Positions 7,431-14,805 of a stretch of 64,000 nucleotides of DNA are shown here, in pieces. Source of the DNA: F23-B02 sp963613665. Lineage in GTDB: Bacteria; Bacillota; Clostridia; Oscillospirales; Oscillospiraceae. Below the pieces are notes generated by a model. It worked only from the letters and a program-made list of their open reading frames with translations, searched no databases and was not told the origin of the DNA. The translations under genes were made by a program, and so were the position numbers. The stretch is taken from contig CAVEAL010000001.1 of assembly GCA_963613665.1 (NCBI GenBank), forward strand, positions 62,001 to 126,000, in the 5' to 3' direction. Position 1 is the first letter of the stretch, and each line of letters starts with the position of its first letter.

Positions 7431-7994
7431 TCACTTGGAGCGGCTGAGATACTCGCCGGTACGGGTGTCGATCTGGATCTTCTCGCCGGGCTCGATGAAG
7501 AGGGGGACCTTGACCTCCGCGCCGGTCTCGAGAGTTGCGGGCTTGGTCGCGTTGGTGGCGGTGTTGCCTGCGAAGCCGGGGTCGGTGTCGGTAACGACGA
7601 GATCGACGAAGAAGGGCGGCTCGACGTTGTAGACCTTGCCCTTGTAGGAATAGATGGTGCACTCCATATTTTCCTTCACGAACTTGAAGCTGTCGCCGAG
7701 GTTGGACTCGTCAACGGGCTCGAGCTCATAGGTCTCGGGGTCCATGAAGTAGTAAAGGCTGCCGTCGTTGTAGCTGTATTCCATGGTCTTGCGCTCGACG
7801 GTAGCGTTCTCGAACTTTGCGGTGGGGTTAAAGGAAGTTTCGGTGACTGCGCCGGTGATGACGTTCTTCATCTTGGTGCGGACAAAGGCCGCGCCCTTGC
7901 CGGGCTTGACGTGCTGGAAGGAAACGACCTGCATGACCTGGCCGTCCATCTCAAAAGTAACACCGTTTCTGAAATCACCTGCTGTAATAGGCAT
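7431..7994 (-). CDS. efp: Translation elongation factor P
   Basis: This is a full-length EF-P (187 residues) with the three-barrel layout: an N-terminal KOW-like domain (ITAGDFRNGVTFEMDGQVMQVVSF), a central OB domain, and a C-terminal OB domain ending GEKIQIDTRTGEYLSRSK. The loop VKPGKGAAFVRTK carries the tip lysine that inserts toward the peptidyl-transferase centre to relieve stalling at polyproline. No EpmA/EpmB-type modification gene is nearby. A good AGGAGGA Shine-Dalgarno sequence precedes the ATG. An M24 peptidase gene is upstream, an association common in Firmicutes. Confidence 0.97.
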   Translation of the reverse strand: MPITAGDFRNGVTFEMDGQVMQVVSFQHVKPGKGAAFVRTKMKNVITGAVTETSFNPTAKFENATVERKTMEYSYNDGSLYYFMDPETYELEPVDESNLGDSFKFVKENMECTIYSYKGKVYNVEPPFFVDLVVTDTDPGFAGNTATNATKPATLETGAEVKVPLFIEPGEKIQIDTRTGEYLSRSK

Positions 7995-8078
7995 AATGGA
8001 TATCCTCCTATGTTAAGTCTTTAATTAAATTAGTCTATAGCCTTATTAGTCTACATTATATTGCGCCATATTGCAAGA

Positions 8079-8339
8079 TTATTTTAGTCTTTTGCTCTTA
8101 TTTTCCTTTGCCGGAGCGTCATTTTCGCGTTTTCCGGTGCGTTTTTCGAAGGCGATCTGGAACATATAGACCACCATCGCCAGAACACCGATTATGTACA
8201 GTATGTTCCGCAGCCCCGCCGGGAAGTTCGGAATGAGGTTTTGCAGCAGCGCCGTAACGCAGACTACGACGAAGCCGATGAACAGAAACGGCGTCATCGA
8301 CAGGTCAAATTTCTTGCTTTTCTTTTTTCCCTTTGCCAT
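8079..8339 (-). CDS. Small two-span membrane protein
   Basis: This is an 86-residue protein with a basic N-terminus (MAKGKKKSKKF), two hydrophobic spans (about 15-35 and 44-62) and a basic tail, so both ends are probably cytoplasmic. It starts 12 bp after the M24 peptidase gene ends and is probably co-transcribed with it. I do not recognise the family. The size and lysine-rich ends suggest a small membrane protein of unknown role. Confidence 0.65.
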   Translation of the reverse strand: MAKGKKKSKKFDLSMTPFLFIGFVVVCVTALLQNLIPNFPAGLRNILYIIGVLAMVVYMFQIAFEKRTGKRENDAPAKENKSKRLK

Positions 8340-8351
8340 GATCTCTCTCCC

Positions 8352-9422
8352 TTATAAAACCGCAAGCTCTTTGCTTGCCTTTGTTATATCCTCGCAGCCG
8401 CCCTCGCGCAGGATGAGCACATCCTCGATCCTCACGCCGAATTTTCCGGGCAGATATATGCCGGGCTCGGCCGATATCACCGCCCCGCTCGGCATCGGCG
8501 TTTTCACCGAGGGCGCCGCGGCCGGACTTTCGTGGATGTAAAGCCCCAGCGAGTGGCCGAAGCTGTGTCCGAAATACTCGCCGTAGCCCGCATCTTCAAT
8601 GACTCTGCGCGCTGCGCCGTCGATCTCCGCGCCGGTGACTCCGGCGGCGGCCCTCGCTATGCCCGCAAGCTGGGCGCGCAGAACGGTATCGTACACGTTT
8701 TTCATCTCGTCGGTGGCAAAGCCCACGGCGACGGTGCGCGTCATATCCGAGCAGTAGCCGTCCTTTTTGCAGCCGAAGTCCATGGTCACGAAGTCGCCCT
8801 CGCGCACGACTGCGTCCGAGGGCACGCCGTGCGGCATGCTGGAGTTTGCGCCCGTGACGGCGATGGGGTCGAAGCTGTTGCCCTCGCCGCCGTGCTTCAA
8901 AAGCCTGTAGGTTATCTCGGCGGCAATGTCGCGCTCGGTTATGCCGGGACGGATGATGCTCAGAACATCGTCCAGCGCCTTTTCCGCTATCGCCTGCGCA
9001 CGGCGCATGCTGCGCAGCTCACTTTCGTCCTTCGAGGCGCGCAGCGTATTAAACAGGCTCTGACACGGGTGCAGCTGCACTCCCAGAGCCCGCTGCCAGC
9101 CGAGGTACGTCCCGTGCGGGAGCGAAAACTCCTCCGCGCCGGGCATTTTCACCCCGCACTCGTCCACCGCCTCGCGCACGAGCTCCGTAAGGCGCTTTCC
9201 CGCGCCGAACATACGCAGCGTTATATCGCGTGAAACGCTTTTCTCCGCCGCCTCGATATAGCGCGAGTCGGTAAACAGGAACGCTTTGTCGAGCGTCACA
9301 AGCATCGCGCCGTCGGTAAAGGCAAAGCCCGAGGCGTAGCGCGCGTTCAGCTCGTCCGTTATCAGCACCGCGTCAAGGCCGAGGTCTATCAGCCCGCCGC
9401 GAATTTTCGCAAGTCTGTCCAT
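8352..9422 (-). CDS. M24-family Xaa-Pro peptidase (aminopeptidase P-like)
   Basis: At 356 residues the size suits a bacterial Xaa-Pro peptidase. An N-terminal creatinase-like domain (to about residue 125) precedes the pita-bread domain. The metal ligands are all visible: Asp in VTMDFGCKKDGYCSDMTRT (two Asp), His in GHSFGHSLG, Glu in ISAEPGIYL, and Glu in GVRIEDVLIL. The ATG at 9422 has GAGGAG about 6 nt upstream. In-frame codons further upstream lie inside the preceding gene. It should release N-terminal residues ahead of proline, in line with the nearby efp. The start lies 10 bp after the preceding lipoprotein gene. Confidence 0.92.
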   Translation of the reverse strand: MDRLAKIRGGLIDLGLDAVLITDELNARYASGFAFTDGAMLVTLDKAFLFTDSRYIEAAEKSVSRDITLRMFGAGKRLTELVREAVDECGVKMPGAEEFSLPHGTYLGWQRALGVQLHPCQSLFNTLRASKDESELRSMRRAQAIAEKALDDVLSIIRPGITERDIAAEITYRLLKHGGEGNSFDPIAVTGANSSMPHGVPSDAVVREGDFVTMDFGCKKDGYCSDMTRTVAVGFATDEMKNVYDTVLRAQLAGIARAAAGVTGAEIDGAARRVIEDAGYGEYFGHSFGHSLGLYIHESPAAAPSVKTPMPSGAVISAEPGIYLPGKFGVRIEDVLILREGGCEDITKASKELAVL

Positions 9423-9432
9423 TGTCCGCTCC

Positions 9433-10611
9433 TCAGAAGTTTTTGACCTCGTCGCCCTCGACCGGCCAGAGCCTTGCAAAGCCCTCCGCCTCGTCCGTGG
9501 TCTGGAGATCGACGAGCAGGATCGAGCCGTCCTTGCCGCTCTGGTATATGCCGCGGACGACCTCCGTGCCGTCGGCAAGCTGATAGTACACGGCAATGTT
9601 CGGCGCGGCATCCGGGATATAGCTTATGACCTCGATGCCCTCGCCGCTGGTGAGGTAGTTGCGCTGCCACAGCGTGCGGCTTTCGGTGTAGACCCTGACG
9701 TTGTACACCGTCTCCTCGGCAGAGAGCACAACGCTCTGCCCCTCGGCATCGACGGTGACGGCGTCAAGGAGCCTCAGGCTGTCACGGTCCACGGTAAAGC
9801 CGTTGTCGGCAAGGATCATGCCGTTTTCTCCCTCGTAATCGACGCGGGTAAGATCGGTGCTCAGAAACTCCTCGAGCGCGGAATAGGGTATCTCAAACAG
9901 CAGCACGCCGCTGCTGTAGGGCGCGATATCGTAGGGGTTTGCGTACACGACGAGCCCCTCGTCGTTGAGGTACCAGTTGCTGCCGGCATCGACGAGCTCG
10001 CCTATGGAGGTCTCGAAGTCGTCAAAGAGTATGCTCTCGCCGTTTTCCTTGTACTCGTCTCCGGCGGCAAGGCCGATGACGTAGTTTTTGATGAAGGTCT
10101 TGAGCTGCTCCTCGTTTTTGGCAATGTCCGCAAGGCTCAGCAGCGCGCCGCTGTCGGCGTTGTAGCTGCGGCTTACGCGCATAACGTCGGCATGAAGCCC
10201 GCCGATATCCTGCGAAATGTCGAACACGACGCTCAGCGCGCGCGTATCGCAGCGCGTGACGCTCGGAGTGCAGCCGTAGCTCAGCTCGATTATCTCGCCG
10301 CCGCTCTGATCCTCGGCGACGCGGCGGGTATACTCCGCATCGGCCCTGAACTTTACATACAGCTCGGCCAGCGACGCGTTTATGCGCTCAGCCGCGTGCT
10401 CGTCCTTCGAGCTTATCTGCACCTGGCCGAGCCGCTGCTTATAGTACGCGTTTCCGTTGTCGTCCGCAAGCTCGGCATCGGTGAAGCTGTAGCTTGCCAT
10501 CATGTCAAACTGCGGAACGGGCGTGCGTTTTTCAAAGTCGATGACGTGCTGACATGCGCACAATGTGCCGAGCATCACGCAGCACAGCAGCACGGAAATG
10601 GTCCTTTTCAT
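9433..10611 (-). CDS. Lipoprotein with DUF4163/DUF3298 (RsiV-like) domains
   Basis: The 392-residue protein begins with a lipoprotein signal peptide (MKRTISVLLCCVMLGTLCAC), with a lipobox Cys near residue 20. Residues 35-255 match the RsiV-like fold. An N-terminal DUF4163-type part has GEIIELSYGCTP and GGLHADVMRVSRSYNADSG. The DUF3298 part has the characteristic GLVVYANPYDIAPYSSGVLLFEIPYSAL. About 130 residues of beta-rich sequence follow. Unlike RsiV it lacks an N-terminal cytoplasmic anti-sigma segment, so it is probably a surface lipoprotein, perhaps ligand-binding. It heads the minus-strand group that includes the M24 peptidase. The start was placed at the signal peptide. Confidence 0.8.
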   Translation of the reverse strand: MKRTISVLLCCVMLGTLCACQHVIDFEKRTPVPQFDMMASYSFTDAELADDNGNAYYKQRLGQVQISSKDEHAAERINASLAELYVKFRADAEYTRRVAEDQSGGEIIELSYGCTPSVTRCDTRALSVVFDISQDIGGLHADVMRVSRSYNADSGALLSLADIAKNEEQLKTFIKNYVIGLAAGDEYKENGESILFDDFETSIGELVDAGSNWYLNDEGLVVYANPYDIAPYSSGVLLFEIPYSALEEFLSTDLTRVDYEGENGMILADNGFTVDRDSLRLLDAVTVDAEGQSVVLSAEETVYNVRVYTESRTLWQRNYLTSGEGIEVISYIPDAAPNIAVYYQLADGTEVVRGIYQSGKDGSILLVDLQTTDEAEGFARLWPVEGDEVKNF

Positions 10612-10739
10612 TATCTTCACCCTCTCAATCGGTAACGAATTGTTAACAGAACACAAACAAAATGCTTAAAATTCAATGGTTTTGCACACTTTCAACAAGG
10701 TTATCAACACGTTATGTAAATCATCTGCCGCGTGTTTTT

Positions 10740-11324
10740 TCAGCTCTTCTGTTTATTCGCAGAAAAGCCGCCTATACCGGAGAGACAGTAGGTATCGAGC
10801 ACATACGCGACGCGCTCGGGGTCCTCCTTCATGCCGGTGTCGAACCAGTACTTCACGACGGTCGATATCGACGAGACGAGCAGTCCCTTGAGGCATTCGG
10901 TCAGCTGCTCGCTCAGCTCGCCGAGCATGAGTATCTTTTCCTCCAGATACCCTTCGGCGTACTGCCCTATGACCTTGAGCATCGCGTCATAATCGCCGTA
11001 GGGGCCGGCAAAAACGCGGCAAAGCTCCTCGTTTTCCTTCAGAAGGCGCAGCGTCTGAAGCGAGTTGAGGCGCTTCTCCCCGCTCTCGTGCAGGCGCTGC
11101 TGCAGCGCCTCGGCCAGCTGAAGCTCGAGGCTGCGCTTGAGCGCGTAGGGATCGGAATAATGCGAATAGAATGTCCCCCTGTTGATGTCCGCCTCACGGC
11201 AGATCTCCGTGACGCTGATTTTTTCGATCGGCTTTTCGGCCAGCAGGCGCAGAAATCCGTCCCTGATAGCCTTTTTTGTGTATCTTACGCGCCGGTCTTC
11301 TTTTTTCGGCCTGGTGTTCTCCAC
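10740..11324 (-). CDS. TetR/AcrR-family transcriptional regulator
   Basis: The N-terminal helix-turn-helix (KISVTEICREADINRGTFYSHYSD) is a clear TetR DNA-binding domain. The C-terminal helical domain, with FDTGMKEDPERVAYVLD near the end, resembles the ligand domain of many Firmicutes TetR proteins. Start choice: AAGGAG at 11335-11340 is 10 nt from a GTG at 11324, giving 194 residues. An in-frame ATG at 11369 lacks a good Shine-Dalgarno sequence. The gene is followed, 128 bp later, by the lipoprotein gene on the same strand. The target is unknown. Confidence 0.85.
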   Translation of the reverse strand: MENTRPKKEDRRVRYTKKAIRDGFLRLLAEKPIEKISVTEICREADINRGTFYSHYSDPYALKRSLELQLAEALQQRLHESGEKRLNSLQTLRLLKENEELCRVFAGPYGDYDAMLKVIGQYAEGYLEEKILMLGELSEQLTECLKGLLVSSISTVVKYWFDTGMKEDPERVAYVLDTYCLSGIGGFSANKQKS

Positions 11325-11423
11325 ACTCACCACACTCCTTATATTATCTGCATACATATTACTATACAATCGTCAGAAATTCAACACTTGTTTTTATAAA
11401 AACACACTATTCTTCCGGCGGAT

Positions 11424-11461
11424 AAAAAAACGGACGCCGTCCGGGGGAGACGACATCCGTT
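11424..11461 (-). terminator. Strong terminator on the minus strand between rpsR and the TetR gene
   Basis: A 13-bp stem (arms 11429-11441 and 11449-11461, with G-T pairs) has a 7-nt loop and is followed on the minus strand by a run of seven T (11424-11430). rpsR already has its own terminator at 11601-11628. This second one implies another transcript between them. Confidence 0.7.
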
Positions 11462-11465
11462 TAAT

Positions 11466-11556
11466 GGGGTGGAGAAAGGAGATCTTCATAATAATGAACA
11501 TAAGCGGCTGCGCGCAATTGGGGGGTATATACTTCCGCGCAGCGCGCCGTCCACCT
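11466..11556 (-). ncRNA. Candidate structured small RNA
   Basis: Bases 11468-11473 (GGTGGA) pair with 11550-11555 (TCCACC). Inside, 11504-11514 pairs with 11536-11547 as an 11-bp stem with a one-base bulge. On the minus strand the structure is followed by the 13-bp terminator at 11424-11461. The 317-bp gap 11325-11641 therefore holds two terminators and this fold, with no convincing gene. Strand is inferred from the terminator. I found no good promoter and do not recognise the family. Confidence 0.35.
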
Positions 11557-11600
11557 ATAATGACGCGTGTTTTGAGCGCATATTGCAATTTTTCGCAAAA

Positions 11601-11628
11601 AAGCTCCCGACTTTTGAGTCGGGAGCTT
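11601..11628 (-). terminator. Terminator of the rpsF-ssb-rpsR operon
   Basis: AAGCTCCCGACT pairs with AGTCGGGAGCTT around a 4-nt loop. On the minus strand it is followed by T6. It lies 13 bp past the rpsR stop. Confidence 0.85.
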
Positions 11629-11641
11629 GAAAACACTGTTC

Positions 11642-11881
11642 TCAGTCGGTCACATAGGGCAGGAGAGCGATCTGACGGGCTCTCTTGATAGCCTCGGTGA
11701 GCTGGCGCTGATGCATTGCGCAGGTACCGGTGGTACGACGGGGAAGGATCTTGCTGCGCTCGGAAACATAGCGGCGGAGCTTTGCAGTATCCTTATAGTC
11801 GATGCTGGTGGCCTTATCTACGCAAAACTGGCAGACTTTTCTGCGCTTGCGGTTTTTGGGATTGTTCTTATCGAAAGCCAT
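11642..11881 (-). CDS. rpsR: 30S ribosomal protein S18
   Basis: This is a 79-residue basic protein with the S18 core KDTAKLRRYVSERSKILPRRTTGTCAMHQRQLTEAIKRARQIALLPYV. The N-terminal CQFC pair (Cys17 and Cys20) is characteristic of zinc-binding (C+) forms. S18 pairs with S6 on the platform of the small subunit. It is the last gene of rpsF-ssb-rpsR, with a terminator just downstream. Confidence 0.98.
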   Translation of the reverse strand: MAFDKNNPKNRKRRKVCQFCVDKATSIDYKDTAKLRRYVSERSKILPRRTTGTCAMHQRQLTEAIKRARQIALLPYVTD

Positions 11882-11905
11882 TAGCTGTATCCTCCTATAT
11901 TATTT

Positions 11906-12352
11906 TTAAAACGGCAGTTCGCCGTCATCGTCGCCAAGCTCGGCAAATGCCGACGCGCCCATAGAGGGCATCGGAGCGTCGTAGCTTGAGGTGTGACGGG
12001 GCTCACCGCGCATGTCGCCGCCTTCGCGGCGTTTGCTTTCGCCGAAATACATATTGTCAACAACGACCTCGGCGCTGCGGCGCTTGCCGCCCTCGCGGTC
12101 GGTCCAGTCGCGGATCTGAAGCCTGCCGGAAACGACGGCAAGGCTGCCCTTGGCGAAATACTTGCTGACGAACTCGGCAGTCGAGCGCCATGCAACGCAG
12201 TCGATGAAATCGGTCTGCTTTTCGCCGCCGTCGCGGCCGCCGTAATCGCGGTCAACGGCAAGGGTGAACGATGCGACAGGGGTCTGTGACTGAGTGTATC
12301 TCAGCTCGGGGTCACGGGTCAGGCGGCCCATGATCGTGATGTGATTAAGCAT
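11906..12352 (-). CDS. ssb: Single-stranded DNA-binding protein
   Basis: The 148-residue protein has an N-terminal OB fold (MLNHITIMGRLTRDPELRYTQSQTPVASFTLAVDRDY, then FIDCVAWRSTAEFVSKYFAKGSLAVVSGRLQIRDWTD) and a flexible linker. The acidic tail GDDDGELPF is the conserved tip that docks replication and repair partners. Its position between rpsF and rpsR is the usual Firmicutes arrangement. The product coats single-stranded DNA as a tetramer. Confidence 0.98.
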   Translation of the reverse strand: MLNHITIMGRLTRDPELRYTQSQTPVASFTLAVDRDYGGRDGGEKQTDFIDCVAWRSTAEFVSKYFAKGSLAVVSGRLQIRDWTDREGGKRRSAEVVVDNMYFGESKRREGGDMRGEPRHTSSYDAPMPSMGASAFAELGDDDGELPF

Positions 12353-12363
12353 AGCTCGTCTCC

Positions 12364-12660
12364 TTACTCAGCACGCAGGGTGATCAGGCGACGCATGATG
12401 CCGTCGGTGATGCCGAGGATACGGTCCAGCTCTGCGGGGAAATCCGCGCCGCTGGTGAACTTCATCAGCACATAGTAGCCTTCCGAAATGTAGTTGATCT
12501 CGTAAGCGAGCTTGCGCTTACCCATCTCCTCCAGTTCGTCCAGGGTACCATTAGCCTCAACAAGCGCCTTGAACTTCTCGACGACGGCAGCGGTCTGCTC
12601 CTCGCTGAAGTTCGGGTTGATGATGTACATTACTTCGTACTTCTCAGTTGCTTTTGCCAT
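12364..12660 (-). CDS. rpsF: 30S ribosomal protein S6
   Basis: A 98-residue S6 (YEVMYIINPNFSEEQTAAVVEKFKALVEANGT, then ELEEMGKRKLAYEINYISEGYYVLMKFTSGADFPAELDRILGITDGIMRRLI). The ATG at 12660 has AAGGAGG 8 nt upstream and is preferred to a GTG at 12669. It is the first gene of rpsF-ssb-rpsR. The S6-S18 heterodimer binds 16S rRNA and, in many bacteria, its own leader RNA. Confidence 0.98.
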   Translation of the reverse strand: MAKATEKYEVMYIINPNFSEEQTAAVVEKFKALVEANGTLDELEEMGKRKLAYEINYISEGYYVLMKFTSGADFPAELDRILGITDGIMRRLITLRAE

Positions 12661-12714
12661 GGTTTGCACCTCCTTCTGGTCTTTTGGCCCCCGATCCCGT
12701 CGGGAGCAAGGATA

Positions 12715-12734
12715 GTCTGCGCATACCGGCAGAC
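12715..12734 (-). promoter_or_regulatory. Leader hairpin of rpsF, possible S6:S18 autoregulatory site
   Basis: GTCTGC and GCAGAC pair around an 8-nt loop that reads CGGTATGC on the minus strand, with CCGG at the loop edge. The hairpin lies in the roughly 75-nt rpsF leader. S6:S18 leader sites are known to expose CCG, so this is a candidate only. Confidence 0.3.
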
Positions 12735-12740
12735 CATAAC

Positions 12741-12768
12741 ATTATATCTTATTTTCCCCGTTTGTCAA
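12741..12768 (-). promoter_or_regulatory. Promoter of rpsF-ssb-rpsR
   Basis: On the minus strand TTGACA (12763-12768) and TATAAT (12741-12746) are separated by 16 bp, a near-perfect sigma-A promoter. Confidence 0.85.
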
Positions 12769-12831
12769 GTTTTTTTGCCGGCGCATTCAGGCTGGCTGAA
12801 GGATATCGTTGAGTTCCCTTGGATATCTTAT

Positions 12832-13143
12832 ATGTCAAAATGCTATTTTAACGATTGGCTGGCAGGAATAGGTATAATCGCTTACCTGAATCTGCTCTGC
12901 GGCGTGAGTTCATGGCAGTGCAGAAAGGTTGCCGATATTCCGTCTGCGGCATTCGTATGTCTGCTCTGCGGCGTGCTTTGGGAATACGCTCTTCCTGAGC
13001 TTATCCCGTGCGGAACAAGTGATTTTTGGGATATTGCAGCCTATATCCTTGGCGGAATTTCATATGTACTAATGTCCCACATACATTTCAGACATTGTTA
13101 TAGGGGCAATTGCTGCAAAACAACAAACAATGAACGGAAGTAA
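12832..13143 (+). pseudogene. Membrane-protein remnant, probably 5'-truncated
   Basis: The reading frame, open from well upstream, encodes from about 12796 a sequence that looks like a real membrane protein (ISYMSKCYFNDWLAGIGIIAYLNLLCG, then LWEYALPELIPCGTSDFWDIAAYILGGISYVL). The sequence upstream of this falls in the rpsF promoter region and a repeat fragment. The first usable ATG (12832) has no Shine-Dalgarno sequence. The WEY...GTSDFWDIAAYILGG stretch resembles C-terminal motifs of VanZ-like or related small integral membrane proteins, but I cannot name the family. The most likely reading is a 3' fragment left when a repeat or rearrangement removed the 5' half. A functional 103-residue gene is possible. 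Confidence 0.5.
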
Positions 13144-13161
13144 CCGCTTCCGTTCATTGTT
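13126..13161 (+). terminator. Hairpin overlapping the remnant's stop codon
   Basis: AACAATGAACGGAAG (13126-13140) and CTTCCGTTCATTGTT (13147-13161) are perfect complements. The TAA stop lies in the loop. The T-run after it is short. Confidence 0.6.
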
Positions 13162-13169
13162 TTCAGCTT

Positions 13170-13366
13170 GTCAAAAAAGTCCCCCGAGGGACTTTTTTTG
13201 ACTGCACTTTTCCGCCGAGCATTTTGAAAGTATTCAAAATGCTTTTACCGAAATCCTTGAAATTTCAAGGATTTCGACGGCGGTTTATCTAACTCGAGGC
13301 GGGTCTTGCCCCCTCGAGCTCCCCCGCTGCGCGGTCATCTTCACGCAGCAGCATAGGTTTTTTGAC
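13170..13366. repeat. Cluster of nested palindromes bounded by GTCAAAAAA inverted ends
   Basis: Five hairpins follow one another: 13170-13202 (GTCAAAAAAGTCCC/GGGACTTTTTTTGAC), 13218-13243 (AGCATTTTGAA/TTCAAAATGCT), 13249-13276 (28-bp perfect palindrome), 13293-13318 (CTCGAG ends) and 13326-13349 (GCTGCG/CGCAGC). CCGCCG (13212-13217) also pairs with CGGCGG (13278-13283). The end sequence TTTTTTGAC (13358-13366) is the inverse of the start. The whole looks like a mobile or structured intergenic element. There is no coding sequence. Confidence 0.7.
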
Positions 13367-13373
13367 AGTCTCT

Positions 13374-13400
13374 AAAAAACGCCCCGCGGGGCGTTTTTTT
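13374..13400 (-). terminator. Terminator of spoVAD-spoVAE
   Basis: AAAAAACGCCCC and GGGGCGTTTTTTT pair around a minimal loop. The hairpin overlaps the spoVAE stop codon. Confidence 0.8.
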
Positions 13401-13761
13401 ATTTTTTCTCTCCCGGATTAAAAAGCAGAGCAACTATAATGCCGAAGAACACGGCGGCGCAGATGCCTGCGGACGCTGCGGTAAAGCCGCCGGTGAAGGC
13501 ACCGAGGACGCCCTGTCCGGCGACCGCTTTCTCCACGCCCCTTGCGAGCGTCGAGCCGAAGCCGGTCAGCGGGACCGTCGCGCCCGCTCCCGCCCATTTT
13601 ATGAGCGGCGTGTACAGCCCCACAGCCTCGAGCACGAGCCCCGACACGACGTACACGCTCAGTATCCGCGCCGGAGTGAGCTTCGTCCGGTCGATGAGCA
13701 GCTGACCAATGGCGCAAAATGCGCCGCCCACGGCAAAGACCTTGAGATATTCAATGAGCAT
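13399..13761 (-). CDS. spoVAE: Stage V sporulation protein AE
   Basis: A 120-residue protein with about four membrane spans and the SpoVAE family sequence (LIDRTKLTPARILSVYVVSGLVLEAVGLYTPLIKWAGAGATVPLTGFGSTLARG, then GAFTGGFTAASAGICAAVFFGIIVALLF). SpoVAE, with SpoVAC and SpoVAD, forms the channel that moves calcium-dipicolinate into the forespore and out at germination. The ATG at 13761 follows GGGGTGAG. The start lies 4 bp after the spoVAD stop, so the two are co-transcribed. An in-frame start further upstream would lie inside spoVAD. Confidence 0.93.
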   Translation of the reverse strand: MLIEYLKVFAVGGAFCAIGQLLIDRTKLTPARILSVYVVSGLVLEAVGLYTPLIKWAGAGATVPLTGFGSTLARGVEKAVAGQGVLGAFTGGFTAASAGICAAVFFGIIVALLFNPGEKK

Positions 13762-13765
13762 ATTC

Positions 13766-14794
13766 TCACCCCCGAGCCGGCAGCGTTTTTTCGATTGCAA
13801 GTGCGTGGCATATACCGGGAATGCTGCTGCCCTGCTGTGTGCTCGTCGGAGACATCAGAGCGCCCGTCGGCGCAAACAGTACGCGCTCCCATCTGCCGTC
13901 TGAAAAGCCGCGCAGTATGAGCGAGCAGAGCACCGCGGCCGAGCAGCCGCAGCCCGAGCCGCCCGAGTGAACGTCCTGCCGCTCACGGTCGAAGATCAGA
14001 ACTCCGCAGTCGGTGTAAAATTTTCCGAGCTTCACGCCGTCGCGCCTGAAAAGCTCCTCGAGCGTATCGTGACCGACCGCGCCGAGGTCGCCCGTGACTA
14101 TCATATCGTAGTAATCGGGCTCTCTGCCGGTGTCGGCAAAGTGCGCCCTGAGCGTTTCATATGCGGCCGGAGCCATGGCGCTGCCCATGTTGCCAGCGTC
14201 GGTTATGCCGGCATCTACTATTCTGCCGGGTGTCAGACGGGTCACATACGGCCCGGAGCCGCCGCACTGCAATATCACGGCTCCGGCGCCCGTAACCGTC
14301 CACTGCGCCGCCGGCGTGCGCTGGCCTCCGTACTCGAGCGGGAAGCGGTACTGCCGCTCGGACGAGCAGAAGTGCGAGCCCGTGACGGCACACACGCGCC
14401 CGGCAAAGCCGCCGTCTATCGCCATCGTGCCGAGGGTCATCGCCTCGCCCATCGTTGAGCACGCGCCGTACAGGCCGAAGTGCCGCACGCCGGAGTTTTT
14501 GAGCGCGAAGGCAGAGCCTACGCACTGATTCAGCAGATCGCCGGAGAATATCATGTCGAGCTCGCGCGGAGCGATACCGAGCTTATCGCAGCACAGCTCA
14601 AAGCATTCCCTTATCATCGCGCTCTCGGCCTTCTCCCATGAGCTTTCGCCGAAATGTGCGTCGAAGCATATCCTGTCAAAGCAGTGCCCGATGGGACCCT
14701 CACCCTCCTTCTGCCCGGCGACCGAGGCAAAGGACGCGATGCACGGCGGCCTTTCGGGGCATATGCTCTGCTTTCCGATAATTTTATTCATCAT
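13766..14794 (-). CDS. spoVAD: Stage V sporulation protein AD
   Basis: This is a 342-residue SpoVAD with a thiolase-like fold. Family stretches include FDRICFDAHFGESSWEKAESAMIRECFELCCDKLGI, IFSGDLLNQCVGSAFALKNSGVRHFGLYGACSTMGEAM, and HSGGSGCGCSAAVL near the C-terminus. In spores it binds dipicolinic acid. The gene normally follows spoVAC. Here the upstream gene is an unrelated E2-like gene with its own terminator, so spoVAC must be elsewhere or missing. A sigma-G-like promoter lies just upstream. Confidence 0.95.
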   Translation of the reverse strand: MMNKIIGKQSICPERPPCIASFASVAGQKEGEGPIGHCFDRICFDAHFGESSWEKAESAMIRECFELCCDKLGIAPRELDMIFSGDLLNQCVGSAFALKNSGVRHFGLYGACSTMGEAMTLGTMAIDGGFAGRVCAVTGSHFCSSERQYRFPLEYGGQRTPAAQWTVTGAGAVILQCGGSGPYVTRLTPGRIVDAGITDAGNMGSAMAPAAYETLRAHFADTGREPDYYDMIVTGDLGAVGHDTLEELFRRDGVKLGKFYTDCGVLIFDRERQDVHSGGSGCGCSAAVLCSLILRGFSDGRWERVLFAPTGALMSPTSTQQGSSIPGICHALAIEKTLPARG

Positions 14795-14805
14795 ATCACC
14801 GCGGA

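Noticed and set aside
10701..10709. TTATCAACA resembling a DnaA box, in an AT-rich spacer
   Set aside because: It is a single imperfect box with no cluster, no dnaA/dnaN/gidA genes and no AT-rich unwinding element nearby, so there is no case for an origin.
11493..11688. Short plus-strand frame starting ATGAACATAAGC after AAAGGAG
   Set aside because: It runs into the antisense of rpsR, and its codons fall in strong stems. The peptide looks random.
13170..13366. Possible CRISPR or attenuator array
   Set aside because: The hairpins differ in sequence and size and lack direct repeats with spacers. No cas genes are present.
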